A DNA stretch of 64,000 nucleotides, from assembly GCA_017303635.1 (NCBI GenBank), contig JAFLCG010000001.1:434001-498000 (forward strand), written 5' to 3'. The DNA is from Anaerolineae bacterium (lineage in GTDB: Bacteria; Chloroflexota; Anaerolineae; Aggregatilineales; Phototrophicaceae). Positions 1 to 10,310 of this stretch are shown piece after piece. Within the stretch, counting starts at the first letter, position 1; each line of letters starts with the position of its first letter. The position numbers and the translations under genes were made by a program. The notes under the pieces were generated by a model. It had not been told where the DNA came from and did no database searches. It saw only the letters and a list, made by a program, of their open reading frames with translations.

Positions 1-788
1 CGCCCTACATTTTTAACTTCGGTGCGCAGCTTTTTAGTGATAATGGCTTCGCCACCGGCCTGGAGAGTGATCGGGCTGTTGAGGCAGTGCGCTTTATGGC
101 GGATAGCTTCACGATCTATGGGATGCCGCTAACGACGGTGAGCTTCTACGAAGGCTTCCGTTATGGTCGATTGCCGGTCGGGATTTCAAACGCGGAAACC
201 TACATGCGCTTGACCACCGCCGCCCCGGAAATTGGCGGACTCTGGGGGATGGATTTGTATCCGGCCACCGTGTTGGATGACGGCACTCAAAATCGGTATG
301 CAACCGGTTCTGCCCAGACCAGCATCATGTTTGCCAATACCGATAAGGCGCAAGAGGGGTGGGAATTCCTGAAATGGTGGATGTCCACCGAGACACAAAC
401 CGATTTTCAGGAACGCATTGTGCTGAACTATGGGCGCGAATATCTATGGTTCTCGGCGAATGTGGAAGCTTTTAGCCAACTCGATATCCCCCAGGAACAT
501 CGTGACGTGATTCTTCGGCAGTGGCAGTGGCTGCAAGAGCCGGTCCGTCTGCCAGGGAGTTACATGCAGGAACGCGAACTGTACAACATCTGGAGCCGGA
601 TCGTCTTTGACGGGGTGAACCCACGCGTAGCGATTGACCGTTCCGTGACGATCATCAACCGGGAAATCACGCGCAAGATGGAGGAATTCGGCTACCTGCG
701 GGATGGAGCTCAGGTTCGTGAGTTCCGAGTCCCAACCATTGACCTGGTTTTGAACTGGATGGAAGCTGCCGATGAAAATCTCCCTTAG
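1..788 (+). CDS. ABC sugar importer substrate-binding protein, C-terminal part (5' end outside window)
   Basis: The reading frame is open to the left edge (first full codon at base 3), so only the last 261 codons are seen. The fragment looks like the C-terminal half of a family-1 extracellular solute-binding protein. It has the segment that judges whether the protein is replaced at the membrane ([13 protein letters not shown]) and a tail rich in charged helices ([15 protein letters not shown]). It is the only binding protein seen for the two permease pairs that follow. Its stop overlaps the start of the first permease (ATGAAAATC begins at 772), indicating translational coupling. The substrate cannot be inferred; a carbohydrate is likely from the permease class. 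The signal peptide and lipobox would lie outside the window. Confidence 0.82.
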   Translation, partial: PYIFNFGAQLFSDNGFATGLESDRAVEAVRFMADSFTIYGMPLTTVSFYEGFRYGRLPVGISNAETYMRLTTAAPEIGGLWGMDLYPATVLDDGTQNRYATGSAQTSIMFANTDKAQEGWEFLKWWMSTETQTDFQERIVLNYGREYLWFSANVEAFSQLDIPQEHRDVILRQWQWLQEPVRLPGSYMQERELYNIWSRIVFDGVNPRVAIDRSVTIINREITRKMEEFGYLRDGAQVREFRVPTIDLVLNWMEAADENLP

Positions 789-1677
789 CAAGTGGGTTCA
801 TGAAGAAGGCAGCGCCTATGCCTTCCTGCTGCCCTATGCGCTGCTCTTTATTGTCTTCATCGTCATTCCGGTCATCGCGGCGGCGGGGCTTTCCTTCACC
901 TTCTTCGATGCGGTACAGTCGCCTCGTTTCGTCGGGCTGGACAATTACATTGCCCTGTTGACGCAGGACGATACCTTTATGCGGTACGTTCTGCCCAATA
1001 CCCTGCAGTTTGCAATCATTGTGGGGCCAGGAGGTTATGCATTAGCCTTCTTGCTGGCCTGGATGCTGGCCCAGCTTCCGAAGATCCCGCGCACGATTTT
1101 CGCGCTGATTCTGTATTCACCGTCAATGACGGCGGGCGTGGCCATGACAGTTGTCTGGCGGGCGTTATTCAGCGGCGACCAGACCGGGTATCTCAACAGT
1201 TTCCTGATGGGACTGGGACTGATGCGTGAGCCGGTACAGTGGCTTCAATCGCCCCAATACCTGATGTCGATCATGATCATCGTCACCATGTGGAGCAGCA
1301 TGGGCATCGGTTTTCTGGCGATGCTTGCGGGTATCCTCGAAATCAGCCCCGAATTATATGAAGCGGCTGCTATTGATGGGATGAGCAGTCGTTGGCAGGA
1401 GATTTTCCTCATCACCATTCCGTCGATCAAACCCCAGATGCTTTTTGGGGCAGTGATGGCAATCGTTGGCACGTTCCAGGCAGGGGCGATTGGCGTCACG
1501 CTTTCCGGCAGCAATCCGACGCCGCAGTATGCCGGTCAGTTAATCGTCAATCACATAGAAGACTACGGCTTTCTGCGCTACGAGATGGGCTATGCAGCGG
1601 CGATCTCGGTGGTCTTGCTGCTGATGGTCTTGTTCTTCTCCCGCGTTGCCAACCGTCTATTTGCCAGCGAGGCTTGA
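772..1677 (+). CDS. Sugar ABC transporter permease, MalF/UgpA type
   Basis: A 301-residue inner-membrane permease of the CUT1 sugar importer class. About six hydrophobic segments are visible, the first at residues 17-40. The EAA loop that docks the ATPase is seen as [17 protein letters not shown] near residue 200. The gene overlaps the binding-protein stop by 17 bases and is followed after 7 bases by the partner permease, so the three form one transport unit. No ATPase gene is nearby, so a shared MsmX/UgpC-type ATPase is presumed. The substrate is unknown. Confidence 0.95.
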   Translation: MKISLSKWVHEEGSAYAFLLPYALLFIVFIVIPVIAAAGLSFTFFDAVQSPRFVGLDNYIALLTQDDTFMRYVLPNTLQFAIIVGPGGYALAFLLAWMLAQLPKIPRTIFALILYSPSMTAGVAMTVVWRALFSGDQTGYLNSFLMGLGLMREPVQWLQSPQYLMSIMIIVTMWSSMGIGFLAMLAGILEISPELYEAAAIDGMSSRWQEIFLITIPSIKPQMLFGAVMAIVGTFQAGAIGVTLSGSNPTPQYAGQLIVNHIEDYGFLRYEMGYAAAISVVLLLMVLFFSRVANRLFASEA

Positions 1678-1684
1678 TTGAACG

Positions 1685-2593
1685 ATGGCTACTCGCTGGT
1701 ATCAACCCTATATCGGAGTCAAGAACCGGGGCATCAATCCGGAAGGCTTCCATGTCAGCCAGATCAAGTTCTATATTGTGCTGATACCACTGGCTGGTCT
1801 GATGCTGCTGCCGATCATTTATATTTTCTCCAGTGCGTTCAAACCACCGGAGGAATTATTTGCTTATCCACCGCCCTTGATCGTGACCAATCCCACGATG
1901 AAGAACTTCAACGACCTGTTCTCCATCTTGAGTACATCAGGGATACCAGTTAGCCGTTACCTGTTTAACAGTATCCTGATTACACTGGTCACCGTAGCGG
2001 CTTCGATCATCATCTCCAGTGCTGCGGCCTATGCCCTTTCCAAGAAGCAGTTCAGGCTTAAGCAAACGCTGTTTGTTGTCAACAATGTGGCGCTGATGTT
2101 TGTGCCCATTGCCGTCACCATTCCCCGTTTCCTGATTGTCGAAAACCTGAATTTGCTCGACACCTTCTGGGTGCATGTACTGCCTGTGCTGGCGATGCCG
2201 GTTGGTTTGTTTTTGCTCAAGCAGTTCATTGATGGCATCCCCGATGAGGTCATTGAAGCGGCCCAGATTGATGGGGCATCTGATTTACATATTTACTGGC
2301 GGATCATTCTGCCCATGATCCAGCCCGCGCTGGCGACCATCGCCATCCTCACATTTCAGGCCGCGTGGAATAATGCGGATACGTCCACAACCTACATCAA
2401 TAACGAGAGTCTGCGAACGCTGGCCTTTTATCTGACGACCCTGACCAGCACCACAGCAACCGGTGCCGATGCAGTCGCCGGGCAGGGGGTGGCGGCTGCG
2501 GCTGCGCTGATTATGTTTGTGCCCAACCTCATCATCTTCATCTTCCTGCAGAGTCAGGTCATGAGCACCATGTCTCGGTCGGGGTTGAAATGA
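1685..2593 (+). CDS. Carbohydrate ABC transporter permease, MalG/UgpE type
   Basis: A 302-residue permease, partner of the upstream MalF-type subunit. It has a hydrophobic segment at residues 33-53 followed by the periplasmic SAFKPPEEL motif typical of MalG-type subunits. The EAA loop is seen as [16 protein letters not shown]. It ends with the short charged tail SRSGLK. Its stop codon overlaps the start of the NHL/YIP1 gene (ATGA, 2590-2593). Together with the neighbours it forms the first of two permease pairs in this operon. Confidence 0.95.
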   Translation: MATRWYQPYIGVKNRGINPEGFHVSQIKFYIVLIPLAGLMLLPIIYIFSSAFKPPEELFAYPPPLIVTNPTMKNFNDLFSILSTSGIPVSRYLFNSILITLVTVAASIIISSAAAYALSKKQFRLKQTLFVVNNVALMFVPIAVTIPRFLIVENLNLLDTFWVHVLPVLAMPVGLFLLKQFIDGIPDEVIEAAQIDGASDLHIYWRIILPMIQPALATIAILTFQAAWNNADTSTTYINNESLRTLAFYLTTLTSTTATGADAVAGQGVAAAAALIMFVPNLIIFIFLQSQVMSTMSRSGLK

Positions 2594-4596
2594 AAAAGTT
2601 ACTGTTGGCCCTCGCCATGCTGCTCCTGTTGGGGATAGGGCAGCCGGTCGGAGCAGTCTCCCCCTATCAAACCTACACGCTTGGCCCCGGCGGCTTTCTG
2701 TATCCAACACAGGATGCCTATACGCCCTACGATCAGGTTGATTTGCCGGTTTCTGGCCCGGAAGATTTGTTCTTTGCGCCGGATGGGTCCCTCTATGTTG
2801 CTGATACGGGCAACAGCCGCATCCTCCGCCTGAACACGGATTTGGCGATTGTGGCTGAATTGGGGCAAGGGCTGCTGCAATCCCCCACAGGTGTTTTTGT
2901 CGATGCCAGCGGTACGCTCTATATTGCCGATTCCGGCAAGAATATGATCGTCATTCTGGATGGACAGGGGAATCTGATCCGGGAGTTTGGTCGGCCCAGC
3001 GAACCGCTGTTTGGGGCCAGCCGCGACTTTTTGCCACGCAAGATCGCGGTTGATGCACGTCAGAATCTCTATATCGTCAGTGAAGGCTCGGTCAATGGGC
3101 TGGCGATGCTGAACACCACCGGCAATTTCATCGGCTACTTCGGGGCGAATGCGGCTGAAATGTCGATCCAGATGATTTTGCAGCGTGCCTTCCTGACGGA
3201 AGAGCAACTCGATCAGTTCATCCGCAATGAAGCGGCTTCTCCCACCAACCTGGCTATCGATTCGCAGGCGCTGATCTATACCGTCACTGCGGGTACGCGA
3301 CGGGAAAACAGTATCCGTAAGTTCACCGTCTCCGGCAAAAACCTCCTGCGATCACTGTTCGGTTCGCAGAGCTTCCGCGATATACACGTCAGCGACGATG
3401 GTTTGATGGTCGCCGTCACTGAGGGCGGTGCGATTTACGAATATGATCTGGATGGCACGCTGCTGTTTGTATTTGGCGGGCCAGATCGGGGCGATCAGCG
3501 CCTGGGTTTGCTGAGCTATCCGACGGCGATTGAGCGCGTGGGTGATGATCTGCTGGTGCTGGATCGGGATAAGAATGCCATCATCATTTACCGTGTCACC
3601 GATTTTGCGCGGCGCCTGCATGATGGTGTGCGCCTCTATATGAATGGTTTTTATACCGAGGCGCGGCCTTACTTTGAGGACGTCTTGACCTTCAATGGAC
3701 TGGTTCTCATGGCCTATCAGGCGTTGGCGGATGCGGACTATAGCGAAGGTCATTACCCCACCGCATTGGAATACTACCGTTATGCTGAAGACCGGGAAGG
3801 CTATTCCAACGCTTTTTGGGAACTGCGTAACAGCGTTTTACAGCGTTACTTGGGCAGCGGATTGCTGCTGCTGGTCGGGGCCTGGGTGGTTGTCAGCGGC
3901 TTATCCTGGTTGGAGCGGCGGAACCACTGGTTGGAACCCCTTCGGAGATTGTTCAGCGCAGTTGGACGGATCCGGTTGATTGATGATTTTGTATTTATGT
4001 TCCGATTTATTCGGCAGCCTGCCGATAGTTTTTACTACATCAAGCAGCGTCAGCGGGGGAGTTTGCTTTTTGCCTTTCTCTTATATGGCTGGGTCGTGGT
4101 TTCCCACGTGCTGTCGCTGTATGTAACCGGCTTCGTCTTTAATCCGTATTCGGCGTCCTGGCAGATTTATGTCGAGACGGAAATCATGTATGTGTTGGGG
4201 GCTATCGCGCTGTGGAATGTGGCGAATTACCTGGTTGCCACCATTAGCGATGGTGAAGGTAGTCTGCGACATGTCATCATCGGTACAGCATATAGTCTTT
4301 TCCCCTATGCGCTGTTGGCCTTGCCGATTGCCCTGCTTTCCAATCTGCTGACGATGAATGAGGTATTCCTTTATACCTTTGCCACCCAGTTGATGCTGTT
4401 CTGGTGCGGTTTGATGTTGGTCATCATGGTGCGGGAAGTTCACAACTATTCCGTATCGGAAACGGTGCGTAACCTGCTGATTACCCTGTTCACGATGGCG
4501 ATCTTCCTGCTCACGGGCTATGTCCTCTACGTACTGTTCAACCAGTTGTATGAATTTGTACTGGCGATTATTCAGGAGGTCAGTCTGCGTGGCTAA
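2590..4596 (+). CDS. NHL-repeat propeller fused to a YIP1-like membrane domain
   Basis: A 668-residue protein with a signal peptide (residues 1-22, [15 protein letters not shown]... cut near GAVS). Residues 47-345 carry NHL-type repeats, with '[16 protein letters not shown]' and '[13 protein letters not shown]' as clear examples, predicting a beta-propeller outside the membrane. A helical, TPR-like stretch (about 350-415, [26 protein letters not shown]) leads to a membrane segment near 420-440. The C-terminal 200 residues contain about five more membrane segments resembling the YIP1 domain. Such fusions occur beside sugar ABC transporters and DUF5696 genes in Gram-positive and Chloroflexota genomes; their job is not established. 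It could sense or scaffold the transporter. The domain assignment is by eye. Confidence 0.75.
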   Translation: MKKLLLALAMLLLLGIGQPVGAVSPYQTYTLGPGGFLYPTQDAYTPYDQVDLPVSGPEDLFFAPDGSLYVADTGNSRILRLNTDLAIVAELGQGLLQSPTGVFVDASGTLYIADSGKNMIVILDGQGNLIREFGRPSEPLFGASRDFLPRKIAVDARQNLYIVSEGSVNGLAMLNTTGNFIGYFGANAAEMSIQMILQRAFLTEEQLDQFIRNEAASPTNLAIDSQALIYTVTAGTRRENSIRKFTVSGKNLLRSLFGSQSFRDIHVSDDGLMVAVTEGGAIYEYDLDGTLLFVFGGPDRGDQRLGLLSYPTAIERVGDDLLVLDRDKNAIIIYRVTDFARRLHDGVRLYMNGFYTEARPYFEDVLTFNGLVLMAYQALADADYSEGHYPTALEYYRYAEDREGYSNAFWELRNSVLQRYLGSGLLLLVGAWVVVSGLSWLERRNHWLEPLRRLFSAVGRIRLIDDFVFMFRFIRQPADSFYYIKQRQRGSLLFAFLLYGWVVVSHVLSLYVTGFVFNPYSASWQIYVETEIMYVLGAIALWNVANYLVATISDGEGSLRHVIIGTAYSLFPYALLALPIALLSNLLTMNEVFLYTFATQLMLFWCGLMLVIMVREVHNYSVSETVRNLLITLFTMAIFLLTGYVLYVLFNQLYEFVLAIIQEVSLRG

Positions 4597-6769
4597 CCTC
4601 GCTTACCGTTCAATGAGGTGGAATTGGCTGTCTGCCGCTTCATTATTCCTGCTGCTGATCATCCCACCCATGTTTGTGCCTCAGTGGGCGGCGGCGCAAG
4701 TGGATATACCGTCCACTTACCAACAGGCAGGGGAAAATGAATCCTTCGCCCTGTACATCGACCACACGACCCTGGCCTTCAAACTGCTGGATAAACGCAG
4801 CGGTTATATCTGGCATTCGGGTTTGGATGAACTGGCGGAAGGCGACCGCTTGAATTCCTCGTGGCGGGCATTTGCCCAGAGCGGGATCAGCATTCAGTAT
4901 CTGGACGAACGGGCGACCGACCGCCGAGTTTCGATTGCCAATGCTGAACATACCCTGGAGGTCACGCCAGTCGAGCAGGGCATCTCGGCGCAGGTGACCT
5001 TTACCGAATATGGCCTTACCCTGGGCGTGATCGTCCAACTGGAAGCTGATGGCTTGCGGGTGGAAGTCCCATTCAATTCAATTCGGGAAGAGAACTCCGA
5101 ATTTCGCCTGGGACAAATCTTTCTTTATCCGTTCCTGGGGGCGACCCGGGGCAGCAGCATTCCGGGTTATATGCTGCTGCCGGATGGCACCGGCAGCCTG
5201 ATCCCTTTTGCCGATACTACGCGGGCGACCAATATGTTTTATGGACGCTACTATGGCCCGGATGCGGGCATGTTCGGCGCGATGCCCTATAACCCGCGGG
5301 TCACCGATCCGTATCCCATTGCGTACCCCGTTTTTGGGATGGCGCATGGCGAAGGCGAGAACGCTTATCTGTCGCTTGTCGAGCAGGGCGCGGCGTACGG
5401 TGAACTCCAGGTACATCCTGCTGGCATCATCACCAACTTCAATTTCCTGTATCACGCCTTTATCTACAACGAGGCCTATTTCCAGGCGACTAATCGCGCT
5501 GGGGCCGGGGTGACGACCGTTCAGCGGCAGCCGAATACCTTTGATGCAGTCGTTCACTACCGTTTTCTGACCGGGGACGAGGCGGATTACGTTGGGATGG
5601 CCCGCAGTTATCAACAGTATCTGATCGAACGTGACGAACTGCACCGGGTTGAATTCAGCAATCCGAACATGGGGGTTCGCCTGGAATTCCTGGGGGGCGA
5701 TAAAGAACGGGTCGCGTTGTGGGATCAGTTTATCCCCATGACGACCATCGCCCAGATGAGTGACATTCTGGGTAGCCTGGATATTCCGAATCCGGAAGTG
5801 ATCTACTATGGCTGGCAACCCTACGGGGCTTCCAATATGCCGCCAACGTCACTCGTCCTCGAAGGCGGACTGGGCAGCATGAATGATCTGCGTGCCCTGG
5901 CGGATGCTGTGAAAGCATCCGGTGGTCACTTTTCGCTGTACTATGACCCGCAGAAAGCGATTGCCGTTTGGGGCGAAAACGGCTATTCCATTCGCAGCGA
6001 TATTGCGCTGGCAATTACCAATGCCACCGTGGAAACCTTCAATCGGCAGTATGGCTATTACTTTACCCTGGATGCTCTGCGGCGCCGTTACCAACCATTA
6101 GTGGCGGACATAGAGTCTCAATTGGGTGCGGGCCTGGCCCTGGATAGCATTGGCTTCATGCTCTACAGCGATTTTCGCGAGGGCCATACGCTCAATCGTC
6201 AGGAAGCTATCGAGGCATATCAGAACTTACTGGCTGGTTCATCCGAACGGTTGGGTATCTATCGGCCTAATGATTACCTGCTCCGTCTGGCGCAGGCTTA
6301 CTACGATATGCCGTTGGGCAACAATGGCTACATTTATACTGCCGAGTCGGTTCCTTTCCTGCCGATCGTGTTAGCCGGATTCATTCCGTATTACGGCGCG
6401 GCACTGAATTTCTCCTCCAATTTGCAGGAAGATCTGCTGCGCCATTTGGAATATGGCATCTATCCGTCCTATTTTGTGACTCATGAGCCGACTGCCAATA
6501 TGCTTAATACGCCTTCCAGTTTGATCTATACCTCGTCTTATGCACAGTGGGGCGATGAGATCCGGCAGACCTATGCGCTGATGAACGCCTTGTTGGCACC
6601 TGTTCGAGGACAGCCTATCGTCGCACATGATCGCTTGACGGACGGCGTCTTTGCCACGACGTACGCCAATGGCAGCCAGATCATCGTCAATTACACGGAT
6701 AGCCCCTTCACACTGGGTAGCACCACGGTTGAATCAAAGTCGGCGGCCCTATTGGAGCGTGCAGCATGA
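4589..6769 (+). CDS. Secreted DUF5696-like protein of an ABC sugar transport operon
   Basis: I chose the GTG at 4589 because AGGAGGT lies at 4574-4580 with ideal spacing; a longer in-frame ATG at 4520 sits inside the upstream gene. The 726-residue product begins with a signal sequence ([19 protein letters not shown]) with a likely cut after QWAAA. The rest is soluble and rich in aromatic residues. The central part ([22 protein letters not shown]-like turns and a long alpha/beta stretch with [14 protein letters not shown]) suggests a glycoside-hydrolase-like barrel. By context and length it fits DUF5696 proteins encoded among ABC sugar genes and YIP1 proteins. No enzyme activity is established. 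It ends in an ATGA overlap with the next permease. Confidence 0.65.
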   Translation: MANLAYRSMRWNWLSAASLFLLLIIPPMFVPQWAAAQVDIPSTYQQAGENESFALYIDHTTLAFKLLDKRSGYIWHSGLDELAEGDRLNSSWRAFAQSGISIQYLDERATDRRVSIANAEHTLEVTPVEQGISAQVTFTEYGLTLGVIVQLEADGLRVEVPFNSIREENSEFRLGQIFLYPFLGATRGSSIPGYMLLPDGTGSLIPFADTTRATNMFYGRYYGPDAGMFGAMPYNPRVTDPYPIAYPVFGMAHGEGENAYLSLVEQGAAYGELQVHPAGIITNFNFLYHAFIYNEAYFQATNRAGAGVTTVQRQPNTFDAVVHYRFLTGDEADYVGMARSYQQYLIERDELHRVEFSNPNMGVRLEFLGGDKERVALWDQFIPMTTIAQMSDILGSLDIPNPEVIYYGWQPYGASNMPPTSLVLEGGLGSMNDLRALADAVKASGGHFSLYYDPQKAIAVWGENGYSIRSDIALAITNATVETFNRQYGYYFTLDALRRRYQPLVADIESQLGAGLALDSIGFMLYSDFREGHTLNRQEAIEAYQNLLAGSSERLGIYRPNDYLLRLAQAYYDMPLGNNGYIYTAESVPFLPIVLAGFIPYYGAALNFSSNLQEDLLRHLEYGIYPSYFVTHEPTANMLNTPSSLIYTSSYAQWGDEIRQTYALMNALLAPVRGQPIVAHDRLTDGVFATTYANGSQIIVNYTDSPFTLGSTTVESKSAALLERAA

Positions 6770-7653
6770 ACTGGCGCAGATTCTTCCCGCGTGAGATCAG
6801 TCTGCGTGCGCGTGAGGCGCTGTACGGCTATGGCTTTATCCTGTTGTGGGTGATTGGCTTTTTGCTGTTTGCGCTGATACCGCTGACCGAGACTTTCCGC
6901 TTTAGCCTGAATCAGGTGGCTGTCACTGCTACAGAGATCAATCTGGACTTTGTGGAATGGGCGAACTATTCGCGGGCACTGCTGACTGATCCGAATTTCA
7001 TTGAACTGCTGATCGGCTATGCGGTCGAAACTCTGGTTTCAGTACCCATAGTCCTGATCTTTGCCATGATTATCGCGCTGTTTCTCAACCTCAAGTTTCC
7101 GCTAAAAAGCCTGTTCCGTGTGATCTTCTTTCTGCCGATTGTCATCACCAGCGGTCCCGTCATCCGGGAACTAACGGCCCAGGGTGCGGCTTCAGCGCCG
7201 GGCATTTCGACAATCCCGGCAGTGGTGGAGTTCCTGACGCAACTGCCGCGGGCACTGCGTAGCCCGGTGGAATACCTGCTGACATCCTTCATCCTGATTT
7301 TGTGGTTTTCTGGCGTCCAGATTTTGATCTACCTGGCGAGCCTGCAAAAGATTGACAAGAGCATTTACGAAGCCGCTGCTATGGACGGGGCCTCCAGTTG
7401 GGAAATCTTTTGGAAGATAATCCTGCCAGCGCTTTCCGGGGTGACGATCGTCAATGCTATCTACACCATCGTTATCCTGTCACACTTTTCCGAGAACAAA
7501 GTCATCCGCTATATCTACGACCAGACCTATGATGTGCGCGGCGGTATTGGCTATGCCAGTGCGATGGCCTTTATCTACTTCGGGGTGATGCTGGCGATTC
7601 TGGTGACCGTTTATTTACTCCTGACGCGCTGGGGGAAAAGGAACACAAAGTGA
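6766..7653 (+). CDS. Sugar ABC transporter permease (second pair), MalF type
   Basis: A 295-residue membrane permease with about six hydrophobic segments and the EAA loop [19 protein letters not shown] at about residues 198-216. It overlaps the DUF5696-like gene by four bases (ATGA at 6766-6769). It carries an unusual periplasmic insertion (about 125-165, [18 protein letters not shown]), longer than in the first pair. No second binding protein accompanies this pair, so it either shares the truncated one at the left edge or one encoded elsewhere. Confidence 0.94.
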   Translation: MNWRRFFPREISLRAREALYGYGFILLWVIGFLLFALIPLTETFRFSLNQVAVTATEINLDFVEWANYSRALLTDPNFIELLIGYAVETLVSVPIVLIFAMIIALFLNLKFPLKSLFRVIFFLPIVITSGPVIRELTAQGAASAPGISTIPAVVEFLTQLPRALRSPVEYLLTSFILILWFSGVQILIYLASLQKIDKSIYEAAAMDGASSWEIFWKIILPALSGVTIVNAIYTIVILSHFSENKVIRYIYDQTYDVRGGIGYASAMAFIYFGVMLAILVTVYLLLTRWGKRNTK

Positions 7654-8591
7654 CTCGTATCCTCCATAATCCGCTGGTGGAACAGGTACGCGGCTTCCTG
7701 ATCGGGAACCGGGCGCATCGGGGTATCGTGTTCAACGCGGCGCTGTATGCGCTGCTGATCGCGATCGGCTTCGTGTATCTACAGCCGCTGCTGTTCATGT
7801 TCGTCAACAGCCTGAAAAGCCCGGAAGACCTGCTAAATCCCATGGTGCAGTGGGTGCCGACTGAGCTTTACCTGGGTAATTATGTTCGCAGTTTCCGGGT
7901 GCTGAATTATCCCGAGACCATCTTGTCCTCGATGCTGGTGAGCCTGGTGCCGTCACTGCTCCAGACGTTTGTGGCCTCTTTGGTGGGCTATGGCCTGGCA
8001 CGTTACCGTTTTTGGGGCAAGCCGCTGGTCTTTGCCTTACTGCTCATCACCTTCATCATACCGCCGCAGAACACCGTCATTTCCCAGATGCTGACGTACC
8101 GCAACCTCGGCTTGCTGGGTAGTCCACTTGCGCTCATTTTGCCGGCCCTGCTGGGGCAGGGGTATCGGAGTGCGATCTTCATCCTGATCTTCTATCAGAG
8201 CTTCACGACTCTGCCTAAAGTGCTGGAAGAATCGGCGCGGTTGGATGGGGCAACGGATCTGTATATCTTCCTGACGATTGCGGTGCCATCGGCGCTGCCA
8301 GCCTATATCGTCTCATTCATTTTCTCGACCGTCTGGTACTGGAATGAGACTTTCCTGACTTCCATCTTTTTGGAAGGCGGCGTGACGACTCTGCCGATGC
8401 AGCTTTCACGTTTTTCGCAGGCCTATGAAAACCTGTATCCACCGGGCGTGGTTAACATCTTTGAACGCCTGAATGAAGCGGTCAAGATGAGTGGTACCTT
8501 CCTCAATATTCTGCCGCTGCTGGTGATGTACTTTGTGCTACAGCGCTGGTTCGTCGAGTCGATTGAGATGACCGGCATTACGGGGGAGTAA
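7650..8591 (+). CDS. Carbohydrate ABC transporter permease (second pair), MalG type
   Basis: A 313-residue permease starting at GTG 7650, whose codon overlaps the stop of its partner (GTGA). A membrane segment at about residues 27-50 is followed by the MalG-type motif NSLKSPEDLLNP. The EAA loop is LEESARLDGATDLYIFL, with Ser in place of the usual Ala. It is the last gene of this operon and meets the minus-strand gene at 8598 tail to tail with 6 bases between. No strong terminator is seen in that gap. Confidence 0.94.
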   Translation: MTRILHNPLVEQVRGFLIGNRAHRGIVFNAALYALLIAIGFVYLQPLLFMFVNSLKSPEDLLNPMVQWVPTELYLGNYVRSFRVLNYPETILSSMLVSLVPSLLQTFVASLVGYGLARYRFWGKPLVFALLLITFIIPPQNTVISQMLTYRNLGLLGSPLALILPALLGQGYRSAIFILIFYQSFTTLPKVLEESARLDGATDLYIFLTIAVPSALPAYIVSFIFSTVWYWNETFLTSIFLEGGVTTLPMQLSRFSQAYENLYPPGVVNIFERLNEAVKMSGTFLNILPLLVMYFVLQRWFVESIEMTGITGE

Positions 8592-8597
8592 GGCAGT

Positions 8598-9230
8598 TCA
8601 GCCACACGGGTCTAAGGAAGTGGTCTGGTCGGCGGCTGGTGCCAGGGGGACTTCTTCCCGGAATTGGGCATCGACCGGGGCCATCCAAATGCGCCACCAA
8701 CTGACCGGACATTCCACTATGCCGTCGAGTTCAAGCCGACCAGCATCGAAATAAGCGTGGAGGAAGACGGCGGGCGGCTGTTGAGGGGAACGGGTCAGTT
8801 CGATCCAGTCAGGTGGGCCGAGGGCATTCCAGACAGTTGCCAACCGGAGCTTGAGCGGTAACTCAAGCAAATACACCTGGCCTTGATGAGTCCACATCCG
8901 ACCGTCACGGGTGCCGTCAAGGCCGTTCGGCGGCTGATTCCAGGCCCAGCGAACAATGCTGTCATAGCTGACAATGCCCTGGATGACACTGAGGTCAGTG
9001 ATCCAGGGCATTTGATTGAGTCGTTCAATGCCAGCACTGCTGCTGGTGCTGCCGGGGCGGATACCCTGCCAGCAGGGCGGTGGGCAATCTTCCTGTGGGC
9101 GGAGCAGGTCAGCAGCCTGGGTGACGGCTGGGTTTCCAGCCAGGCTAGCCAGATGGATGATGGCTGCAACACCGAGCCAGGTCAGCAGCGTGATCAATAG
9201 AACAGCACGGAAGGCTGCCAGCCTGAGCAT
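8598..9230 (-). CDS. Hypothetical membrane-anchored protein
   Basis: A 210-residue protein that I do not recognise. An N-terminal hydrophobic segment (residues 4-30) serves as a signal or anchor. It is followed by a CPPPCWQGIRPG motif (about 49-60), and the rest is a soluble domain exported across the membrane. The two nearby cysteines could form a disulfide or loop. Similar CPPPCW-bearing proteins are common as hypotheticals in Chloroflexota, as far as I can recall. Its ATG directly abuts the TAA of the amidohydrolase (no gap), so the two are probably cotranscribed, but a functional link is not evident. Confidence 0.72.
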   Translation of the reverse strand: MLRLAAFRAVLLITLLTWLGVAAIIHLASLAGNPAVTQAADLLRPQEDCPPPCWQGIRPGSTSSSAGIERLNQMPWITDLSVIQGIVSYDSIVRWAWNQPPNGLDGTRDGRMWTHQGQVYLLELPLKLRLATVWNALGPPDWIELTRSPQQPPAVFLHAYFDAGRLELDGIVECPVSWWRIWMAPVDAQFREEVPLAPAADQTTSLDPCG

Positions 9231-10061
9231 TTACAGACGGTAGACAGCCTGAGCTGTATTGCCAAGCATGGCGGCCTGTTCAGCCGGGTTGTATTTGCTC
9301 AGGGCCTGGTTGGTTTCTGTCCAGACCTGGTTGTAATCACCAGCCAGGATACAAACCGGCCAGTCACTGCCAAACATCAAGCGGGCAGGGCTGAAGCAGT
9401 CCACAGCGTAATCAATGTAGGGTTGCAGGTCGGCGGCTGACCAGTCGGCAGCAGCGGCGGTGTTCAGGCCAGAGATTTTGGCGTAGACATTCGGGCTGGC
9501 AGCGGCAGCCTTGAGCTGATCCGACCAGGGGGACATGCCTCTATCCTTGATCGGCGGCTTGGCAAGATGGTCGATGACCATCGTCAGGTCAGGTACTTTT
9601 TCCGCCAGTGTGGGGACGTGCTTGAGGTGATTGGGGAAGACGGCGACGACTTCAAAGATCATCTTGTGACGGGCGAGGACCTTGAGCGACTCGATGACCA
9701 CTGGCTGAATGACCCAGTCCGGATCGGGTTCGGTATGGATGAGATGACGCATACCACGGAACTTGGGGTGCTTCATGAAGATGCTTAAATCGGCTTCGGT
9801 TTTGGCGGGATCGAGCAAATCGACCCAACCGATGACGGCACCAATCCAGTCGTTATAGTCGGCATGGACGAGCATGGAGGCCGTATCAGCGTAGTTATTG
9901 GCACTTTGGACAAGGACGGTTTTATCAATACCAGCAGCTTTGACCTGTGGGGCGAGGTCTTTGGGTTCAAAGGTGGCGTAGATGGGGCCATATTCGGGGA
10001 CAAGCCACGAATATTCGACCTGGGCGAGGTTCCAAAAATGTTGATGCGTATCGACTTTCAT
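9231..10061 (-). CDS. Amidohydrolase-family sugar lactonase (fuconolactonase/rhamnonolactonase type)
   Basis: A 276-residue TIM-barrel hydrolase of the COG3618 group, which opens sugar-acid lactones such as L-fucono- or L-rhamnono-lactone. The metal-site pattern is visible: HQHFW (His6, His8), His145 (FPNHLKH), His165 (VIDHLAKPP) and Asp233 (MFGSDWPV). Length matches the family. The start is supported by AAGGAG eight bases upstream. It is divergent from the Gfo/Idh/MocA and SDR genes, which would make the lactone by oxidising a sugar, so a sugar dehydrogenase-lactonase route is plausible. The exact substrate is not determined; 2-pyrone-4,6-dicarboxylate lactonase is a less likely alternative. 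Confidence 0.85.
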   Translation of the reverse strand: MKVDTHQHFWNLAQVEYSWLVPEYGPIYATFEPKDLAPQVKAAGIDKTVLVQSANNYADTASMLVHADYNDWIGAVIGWVDLLDPAKTEADLSIFMKHPKFRGMRHLIHTEPDPDWVIQPVVIESLKVLARHKMIFEVVAVFPNHLKHVPTLAEKVPDLTMVIDHLAKPPIKDRGMSPWSDQLKAAAASPNVYAKISGLNTAAAADWSAADLQPYIDYAVDCFSPARLMFGSDWPVCILAGDYNQVWTETNQALSKYNPAEQAAMLGNTAQAVYRL

Positions 10062-10310
10062 GACAAAAAACTCCTTATAAATGGCGAATCTGACGGTATT
10101 TGTAACCTGATATGCAGGGAATTATCAGGTAATCATTACGTAATATTGCAATCTCCTTTGGTCAAGTCGATCATCTGACAGGCTTTTTCGACAGTTGTAT
10201 ACCCATTGAACTGATCCTGATATGACCCTACTGTAACGCAGATTTGACAATTATAAAACAGAAATTATAATTTATATCACGCACCAACACATGGTTTTGG
10301 AAAAGACTTT
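10062..10310. promoter_or_regulatory. Divergent regulatory region between lactonase and oxidoreductase operons
   Basis: This 249-base AT-rich gap drives transcription both ways. It holds the nonamer CCTGATATG twice (10106-10114 and 10216-10224), an inverted repeat ACCTGAT...ATCAGGT (10105-10111 with 10124-10130) and the palindrome ATTACGTAAT (10135-10144). The same CCTGATAT core recurs upstream of the binding-protein gene at 14711-14718. These are candidate operator half-sites; the regulator is unknown. Confidence 0.45.
10244..10271 (+). promoter_or_regulatory. Sigma-70-type promoter of the oxidoreductase operon
   Basis: A consensus -35 TTGACA (10244-10249) is followed after 16 bases by a consensus -10 TATAAT (10266-10271). 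It lies 40 bases before the ATG at 10311. The -10 box sits inside the palindrome AAATTATAATTT (10262-10273). This is the best match to a housekeeping promoter in the window. Confidence 0.7.
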
